Source: Paraburkholderia rhizosphaerae (GTDB lineage Bacteria > Pseudomonadota > Gammaproteobacteria > Burkholderiales > Burkholderiaceae). Taken from it: a DNA stretch of 64,000 nt. A program made the position numbers and the translations under genes. The stretch is from positions 1 to 64,000 of the forward strand of contig NZ_SORE01000027.1 in NCBI RefSeq assembly GCF_004366595.1, read 5' to 3'. The notes under the pieces were generated by a model, which was not told where the DNA came from, did not search any database, and saw only the letters and a list, made by a program, of their open reading frames with translations. Positions 59,481 through 64,000 of the stretch are shown here, piece after piece (the first letter of the stretch is position 1; each line of letters begins with the position of its first letter).

Positions 59481-60430
59481 CAGAAATAGCCTTCCTGCTT
59501 TTTCTTTTCCATCGAGCCGCTCGAATCGTGATCGATCAGCCGCCCCTGACGCTCGGAGGTTCGGGTCAGCAGCATTTCCTGAATGATCTGCGGCAGCGTC
59601 GTCGCGGTGCTCTCGATCGCGCCGGTGAGCGGATAGCATCCGAGCGTACGAAAGCGGACGCTGCGCATCGTCGGCTGCTCGCCGGGCTTAAGCGGCATCC
59701 GGTTGTCATCGACCATGATCAGCAGACCGTCGCGCTCGACCACCGGTCGCACTGCGGCGAAATAGAGCGGCACCAGCGGGATGTGCTCCAGATAGATGTA
59801 TTGCCAGATATCGAGCTCGGTCCAGTTCGAGATCGGGAACACGCGCATGCTTTCGCCGTGATTCTTGCGGCCGTTGTACAGGCGCCAGAGTTCGGGGCGC
59901 TGCATCTTCGGATCCCATCGGTGCTGCGACGAGCGAAACGAAAAGATCCGCTCTTTCGCGCGCGATTTTTCCTCGTCGCGGCGCGCGCCGCCGAATGCGA
60001 GGTCGAAGCCGAAGTGGTCCAGCGCCTGCTTCAACCCTTGCGTCTTCCAGATATCGGTGTGAATGGCTGAACCGTGATCGAACGGATTGATGCTTTTTTC
60101 CAGCGCTTCCGGGTTCTGCCACGTCAGCAACTCGAGACCCAATCGCGCCACCGCCTGATCACGGAACGCGTACATATCGCGGAATTTCCAGGTGGTGTCG
60201 ACGTGCAGCAGGCGGAACGGCGGCTTCGACGGATAGAACGCTTTCATCGCCAGATGCAGCAGCACCGAGCTATCCTTGCCGATCGAATACAGCATCACCG
60301 GATTCTCGGCATCCGCGACTGCTTCGCGCATGATGTCGATGCTCTCGGCCTCGAGCCGCTGCAAATGCGTGAGGGTATTTGCCGCCTGCGTGCGCGATAT
60401 CGCGTGATGTTCCGCCAATCGTTCGTTCAT
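59480..60430 (-). CDS. cysD: Sulfate adenylyltransferase small subunit
   Basis: CysD is the ATP pyrophosphatase-type subunit that makes APS from ATP and sulfate together with CysN. The 316-residue protein has the PP-loop SIGKDSSVLLHLAMKAF, HVDTTWKFRDMYAFRD, and FGGARRDEEKSRAKERIFSFR. The C-terminus ends in KKKQEGYF, a typical CysD end. A start 28 codons further upstream is open but adds an unrelated segment. No cysH, cysI or sulfate transporter genes are adjacent, unlike the assimilatory clusters of Burkholderia. Confidence 0.96.
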   Translation of the reverse strand: MNERLAEHHAISRTQAANTLTHLQRLEAESIDIMREAVADAENPVMLYSIGKDSSVLLHLAMKAFYPSKPPFRLLHVDTTWKFRDMYAFRDQAVARLGLELLTWQNPEALEKSINPFDHGSAIHTDIWKTQGLKQALDHFGFDLAFGGARRDEEKSRAKERIFSFRSSQHRWDPKMQRPELWRLYNGRKNHGESMRVFPISNWTELDIWQYIYLEHIPLVPLYFAAVRPVVERDGLLIMVDDNRMPLKPGEQPTMRSVRFRTLGCYPLTGAIESTATTLPQIIQEMLLTRTSERQGRLIDHDSSGSMEKKKQEGYF

Positions 60431-60657
60431 GAGCTTCACAACGTCTGGAGGGGTAAGGGTACGTGGTCTAAGGAAAATACTTTGTGGGTCCCGATTCGAT
60501 CTTGCGCTGTCCATCTTACGCCGGGCTAGTCAGACCGCGCCGGTCGAAGAGAGCTTACGTTTGGCCCTAATTCCTGAAATAGCCTTACATGCGGGTTCGC
60601 CTGCGCTAACCCTTGACCGCATTGCTGCATAATGCGTTGCGTTGCTCCGGTATAGCC

Positions 60658-61800
60658 ATGACCCCATCCTCCGAAATTCCTCCGTTTCCCGTCATCAGCT
60701 GGCCCGAGGCCGATGGCCCGCAATCCGCCCGCTGGCGCTCCGAGGCCGGTGTGCCGCCGCCAAAGCGCGTCGTTATCGCCGACGACCGCACAACGGCCGA
60801 TTCCGCCTACCGTCTTGCCTGCGAGGGCACGGCTTTGCTCTGGCGCGGCGACTTCCAGAACGCGCGTCAACTCTTGCAAGCGATGTCGCGCCGCCTCGAA
60901 CGCAAGCCGCCGAAGCGCGCGACGTCGCCGCTCGACGCGTTCAACCTGCATCGACAGGCGCAATCGCAACGCGCGCGCACGCTCGGCATGCTGCTGATTC
61001 CGCTCGATGCCGATTACACAATCCCGCTGCGTCGCGCGCCGAATGTGCAGGACGCGTGTGCCGAAACCTACGGTCCTGCCGGTGCGGACACATCGGTGGT
61101 CTCGTTGCGTGAGGTGCTCGGACTGATCGGTGCGCACGAGTGGCGCAAGAAGGGCGTCGAAATTCCTGCGCTCGGCGAGCGCATTCACCCGTACTACGGC
61201 GTGTTTTCGCCGGTGCGCGGCGAATATATCGACCTCGTTGCGCGCACACCGTTGCCTTCGCAAGGGCTCGCGTTCGATGTCGGCACCGGCACGGGCGTGC
61301 TTGCCGCGGTTCTTGCGAAGCGTGGCGTCCAGAAAGTCGTCGCTACCGACCAGGACCCGCGTGCGCTCGCGTGTGCCCAAGAGAATCTTGCGCGGCTCGG
61401 CTACGCGGACAGCGTCGAGATTCTCGACGCGGATCTGTTTCCGCCGGGCCGCGCGCCGCTAGTCGTGTGCAATCCGCCGTGGCTGCCGGCGCGGCCCGCG
61501 TCGCCGATCGAGTACGCAATTTACGACCACGAAAGCCGCATGCTGCTTGGTTTTCTGAATGGTCTTGCCGATCATCTGGAGCCGGGCGGCGAGGGCTGGC
61601 TGATCCTGTCGGATTTCGCAGAACATCTCGGCTTGCGCACGCGCGACGATCTGCTCGCGGCAATCGATCGCGCGGGGCTTATCGTTGCCGGACGCGAAGA
61701 TATCCGGCCGCGTCATCCGAAGGCCGCCGATGCGTCCGATCCGCTGCATGCGGCGCGTGCGGCGGAAGTGACGTCGCTATGGCGGCTGAAGGCGCGTTGA
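60658..61800 (+). CDS. Class I SAM-dependent methyltransferase, HemK/RlmG-like
   Basis: A 380-residue protein. Residues about 195-380 form a Rossmann methyltransferase with SAM motif AFDVGTGTGVLAAVLAKRG, acidic ATDQDPRALACAQEN, and the catalytic VVCNPPWLP, an (N/D)PPY/W motif found in enzymes that methylate glutamine amides or base amines. Residues 1-190 are an extra domain without recognised motifs. Such a layout recalls 23S/16S rRNA N2-guanine or release-factor methyltransferases, but the target is not determined. The start ATG is 45 bp inside a longer open frame. It is divergent from cysD. Confidence 0.82.
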   Translation: MTPSSEIPPFPVISWPEADGPQSARWRSEAGVPPPKRVVIADDRTTADSAYRLACEGTALLWRGDFQNARQLLQAMSRRLERKPPKRATSPLDAFNLHRQAQSQRARTLGMLLIPLDADYTIPLRRAPNVQDACAETYGPAGADTSVVSLREVLGLIGAHEWRKKGVEIPALGERIHPYYGVFSPVRGEYIDLVARTPLPSQGLAFDVGTGTGVLAAVLAKRGVQKVVATDQDPRALACAQENLARLGYADSVEILDADLFPPGRAPLVVCNPPWLPARPASPIEYAIYDHESRMLLGFLNGLADHLEPGGEGWLILSDFAEHLGLRTRDDLLAAIDRAGLIVAGREDIRPRHPKAADASDPLHAARAAEVTSLWRLKAR

Positions 61801-61841
61801 GCTGAGCGCGCTGAGTCGCGGGAGGTGGCAGCGAAAACCCG

Positions 61842-63104
61842 TCAGCGTCCCACACTCGCAAGGTGATTCAACGCGCCAAGCCCCGCTGCCAGTCCGCTCG
61901 CGAAACACGCGGTCAGCAGATAGCCACCGGTCGGCGCTTCCCAGTCAAGCATTTCGCCGGCGCAGAACACGCCGGGCAATTCGCGAATCATCAGGTGCGA
62001 ATCGAGCGCCTCGAAGGGCACGCCACCTGAACTGCTGATCGCTTCTTCAATCGGCCGCGCGCGCACCAACCGTAGTGGCAACGACTTGATCGCATATGCG
62101 ACGCGTTCGATATCGAAGAAATCCTTCTTCGACAGGCACTCATGCAGCAAGCCGAGCTTCACACCGGTAATGCCAATGCGGCTTTGCAGATGGCTCGACA
62201 TCGAGCGCGAGCCACGCGGCCGCACCACCTCGTCGATCACACGCTCAGTGCTCAGCCCCGGTGCGAGATCGAGCCGGATGACCGCGGCGCCATCGGCGGC
62301 CACGCGCTCGCGAATGACGGAGGAAAGCGCATAGACGAGGCTACCTTCGATGCCCGTGGTTGTGATCACGAACTCGCCTTGCCGGCGCAGCACCTGGTTG
62401 TCGGCGTCCGTCACGGCGATCGCGACCGCCTTCACCGGCTGGCCGGCGTAACGCTCGCGAAACGGTTCGGTCCAGTCCGCGTCAAAGCCGCAGTTCGACG
62501 GACCGAGCGGAACGACCGGTACGTTGCGTTCGGTCAGCAGCGGCACCCACGATGCGTCCGAGCCGAGCCGTGGCCAACTCCCGCCGCCGAGCGCGAGTAT
62601 GACCGCATCCGTGTGCAGTACCTGTTCGCCGCTGGGCGTAAGCAGACGCAGCGCGTGCCGCGCGGGGCCGTTTTCCGTACTCCAGCCGACCCACTTGTGC
62701 CGCATATGAAAGCGCACGCCGGATTCGCGCAAGCGATGCAACCATGCACGCAGAAGCGGCGCGGCCTTCATGTCGGTCGGAAACACACGCCCCGAGCTGC
62801 CGACAAAGGTATCCACGCCGAGTTCGCTGGTCCATGCGCGCAACGCGTCGGGCGCGAAGCGCTCGACGAGCGGCGCAATCTGCGCGCTGCGCTTGCCGTA
62901 GCGTGTCATAAACCGCTCGAGCGGCTCCGAATGCGTGATGTTCATGCCGCCTTTGCCGGCCATCAGAAACTTGCGGCCGACGGAAGGCATTGCATCGTAG
63001 ACGTCGACCTGCACGCCGTGCTGCACCAGCGCTTCGGCGGCCATCAGTCCGGCGGGCCCGCCGCCGATCACGGCGACGCTATGACGGTCGTACAAAATCG
63101 ACAT
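61842..63104 (-). CDS. HI0933-family NAD(P)/FAD flavoprotein (YhiN-like)
   Basis: A 420-residue flavoprotein of the BaiN/HI0933 family, subgroup TIGR03862. The N-terminal Rossmann motif is VAVIGGGPAGLMAAEAL, followed by VGRKFLMAGKGGMNITHSEP, the family hallmark. Near the end come FCAGEMLDWEAPTGGYLLTACFASGLAAG. These proteins are common but their substrate is unknown. The long N-terminal frame beyond this ATG does not fit the family. Convergent with the methyltransferase gene, 41 bp apart. Confidence 0.9.
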   Translation of the reverse strand: MSILYDRHSVAVIGGGPAGLMAAEALVQHGVQVDVYDAMPSVGRKFLMAGKGGMNITHSEPLERFMTRYGKRSAQIAPLVERFAPDALRAWTSELGVDTFVGSSGRVFPTDMKAAPLLRAWLHRLRESGVRFHMRHKWVGWSTENGPARHALRLLTPSGEQVLHTDAVILALGGGSWPRLGSDASWVPLLTERNVPVVPLGPSNCGFDADWTEPFRERYAGQPVKAVAIAVTDADNQVLRRQGEFVITTTGIEGSLVYALSSVIRERVAADGAAVIRLDLAPGLSTERVIDEVVRPRGSRSMSSHLQSRIGITGVKLGLLHECLSKKDFFDIERVAYAIKSLPLRLVRARPIEEAISSSGGVPFEALDSHLMIRELPGVFCAGEMLDWEAPTGGYLLTACFASGLAAGLGALNHLASVGR

Positions 63105-63474
63105 GCGTGGCAAACGATCGAGAGAGTGATATTGAACGGATGTTCGGTCACCGGTTACATGGTTCCATGGGAGGCCCAGGTCCGGCGGCGCCCGCATTTT
63201 CCCATAGGTCCGTGATGCGGCCGAAGCATCCGCAAGACGAGCGTATTGTGCAACGTTCGCCTTTCGAAGCCCTTCGTCGACTTCCGTACGCGCGATGCAT
63301 CCTTTTATCGCACCACGACCTATAATTTTTGACACCCCTGTTCGACGCGCTTCGCGTCAGATCCCCGCACGCGCATTGCCTGCTCGCCAATCGATCCGCT
63401 TGATCGATCGGCTCGCCTGTCGAATCACCGACGCATGAGGCGCGTGCGCCTTCATTGATGTGAGGAGTATTGCC
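63105..63474. other. Divergent intergenic region
   Basis: About 370 bp without a recognisable gene. A perfect TATAAT at 63321-63326 faces the DUF1059 gene, with no good -35. Eighteen bases further a palindrome GACGCG-CTT-CGCGTC (63344-63358) would be in the leader RNA. Nothing else could be named. Confidence 0.45.
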
Positions 63475-63687
63475 ATGAGCCGCGTATACATCGATTGCCG
63501 TGAATACCCGAGCGACATCGCATGTTCGGTCGCGCTATGCGCCGACTCGGAAAAAGAACTGCTCGAAGCCGCGGTGCAGCACGCGGTCACGGTGCACAAG
63601 CATGCGGATTCGCCCGAACTTCGCTCGCAGTTGAAGACGATGTTCCACGCAGGCACGCCGCCCGCCGACATGCAACGCAACGCGTGA
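63475..63687 (+). CDS. DUF1059-like small protein
   Basis: A 70-residue protein, MSRVYIDCREYPSDIACSVALCADSEKELLEAAVQHAVTVHK and a short charged tail. The pattern of an N-terminal cysteine-containing strand, SEKELLEAA helix and HAVTVH resembles the DUF1059 family; function is unknown. GAGGA 8 bp upstream supports the start over an ATG five codons before it. It ends 22 bp from a convergent dehydratase gene. Confidence 0.75.
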   Translation: MSRVYIDCREYPSDIACSVALCADSEKELLEAAVQHAVTVHKHADSPELRSQLKTMFHAGTPPADMQRNA

Positions 63688-63709
63688 CAACGCGCCGCGC
63701 CCGGACGCT

Positions 63710-64000
63710 TCAGGTCACGACGCCGACTTGCCACGGCACGAATTCGTTTTGCCCGTAGCCGTGCAATTCGCTTTTCGAGCGCGTGCCCGACGCGCAGTCG
63801 AGCATCATCTGGAAGATCGCTTCGCCTAGCTGATCGATTGACGCGGTGCCGTCGATCACGCCGCCGCAGTTGATGTCCATATCGTCCTGCTGGCGCTCCC
63901 ACAGCGCGGTATTGGTCGCGAGCTTCAGCGAGGGCGACGGCGCGCAGCCATACGCGGAACCGCGGCCAGTCGTGAAGCAGATCAGATTCGCGCCCGACGC
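63710..64000 (-). CDS. UxaA/GarD-type sugar-acid dehydratase, C-terminal part
   Basis: The last 96 residues of a minus-strand gene that runs out of the window. The peptide contains CFTTGRGSAYGCAPSPSLKLATN, DDMDINCGGVIDG and an end VPWQVGVVT, all typical of the C-terminal domain of altronate (UxaA) or galactarate (GarD) dehydratases, iron-dependent enzymes of hexuronate or aldarate breakdown. Which sugar acid is used cannot be told from this part. The N-terminus and its neighbours are outside the window. Confidence 0.9.
   Translation of the reverse strand, partial: ASGANLICFTTGRGSAYGCAPSPSLKLATNTALWERQQDDMDINCGGVIDGTASIDQLGEAIFQMMLDCASGTRSKSELHGYGQNEFVPWQVGVVT

Overview
The window is a dense, GC-rich (roughly 63-65%) stretch of bacterial chromosome carrying almost only core genes. 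Gene content and order point to a betaproteobacterium of the Burkholderiaceae, most likely Paraburkholderia or Burkholderia. The markers are mlaFEDACB followed by a YadGH-type exporter, ibaG, murA and the full his cluster, hisIE followed by hinT and tatABC, petABC followed by sspAB, and lptM-lysA facing cyaY. Species cannot be fixed from the sequence alone. No prophage, insertion sequence, CRISPR array or integron is visible; the single transposase-like gene looks catalytically dead.

Layout. Bases 1-6700: the end of ccsB, methionine-sulfoxide repair (msrPQ), lysine synthesis (lysA with lptM), frataxin (cyaY) and a class A penicillin-binding protein (mrcA). Bases 6980-14370: a type IV pilus assembly operon (pilM, pilN, a pilO-pilP fusion, pilQ) running into aroK, aroB and a dGTPase-like gene. 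Bases 14600-17035: a DUF883 membrane protein, an OmpW porin and the degenerate REP-associated transposase relative. Bases 17365-24600: gltB, gltD and thpR. Bases 24700-28100: a D-amino-acid dehydrogenase and an SbmA/BacA-type ABC exporter, both on the minus strand. Bases 28484-32300: a TPP riboswitch controlling thiO-thiS-thiG-thiE, with a short leader ORF whose stop overlaps the thiO start.

Bases 32377-48110 form a long plus-strand run. It holds the Mla phospholipid-transport system, a second ABC exporter, ibaG, murA, and hisGDCB, a marC-like gene and hisHAFIE. It continues with a DUF4870 protein, hinT and tatABC to 50892. Next come a divergent pair (a membrane-anchored HtrA protease and a Nif3-like protein), the cytochrome bc1 genes petABC, sspAB and a tRNA-Thr. 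On the minus strand lie cysD and a fused cysN-cysC, giving sulfate activation through to PAPS. The end of the window has a methyltransferase, an HI0933-type flavoprotein, a DUF1059 protein and the C-terminus of a UxaA/GarD-type dehydratase.

The genes fall into a few physiological themes: envelope building and maintenance (mrcA, murA, Mla, lptM, pilus secretin, HtrA, Tat), amino-acid and cofactor synthesis (lysA, aroKB, gltBD, his, thi), respiration (petABC, ccsB) and sulfur metabolism. I found no clearly new system. The items most worth a second look are the transposase relative that has lost its catalytic residues, the pilO-pilP fusion beside a pilQ without a recognisable AMIN domain, the coupled leader ORF under the TPP riboswitch, the N-terminally extended ThiE, and the cysD-cysNC pair beside a tRNA gene.
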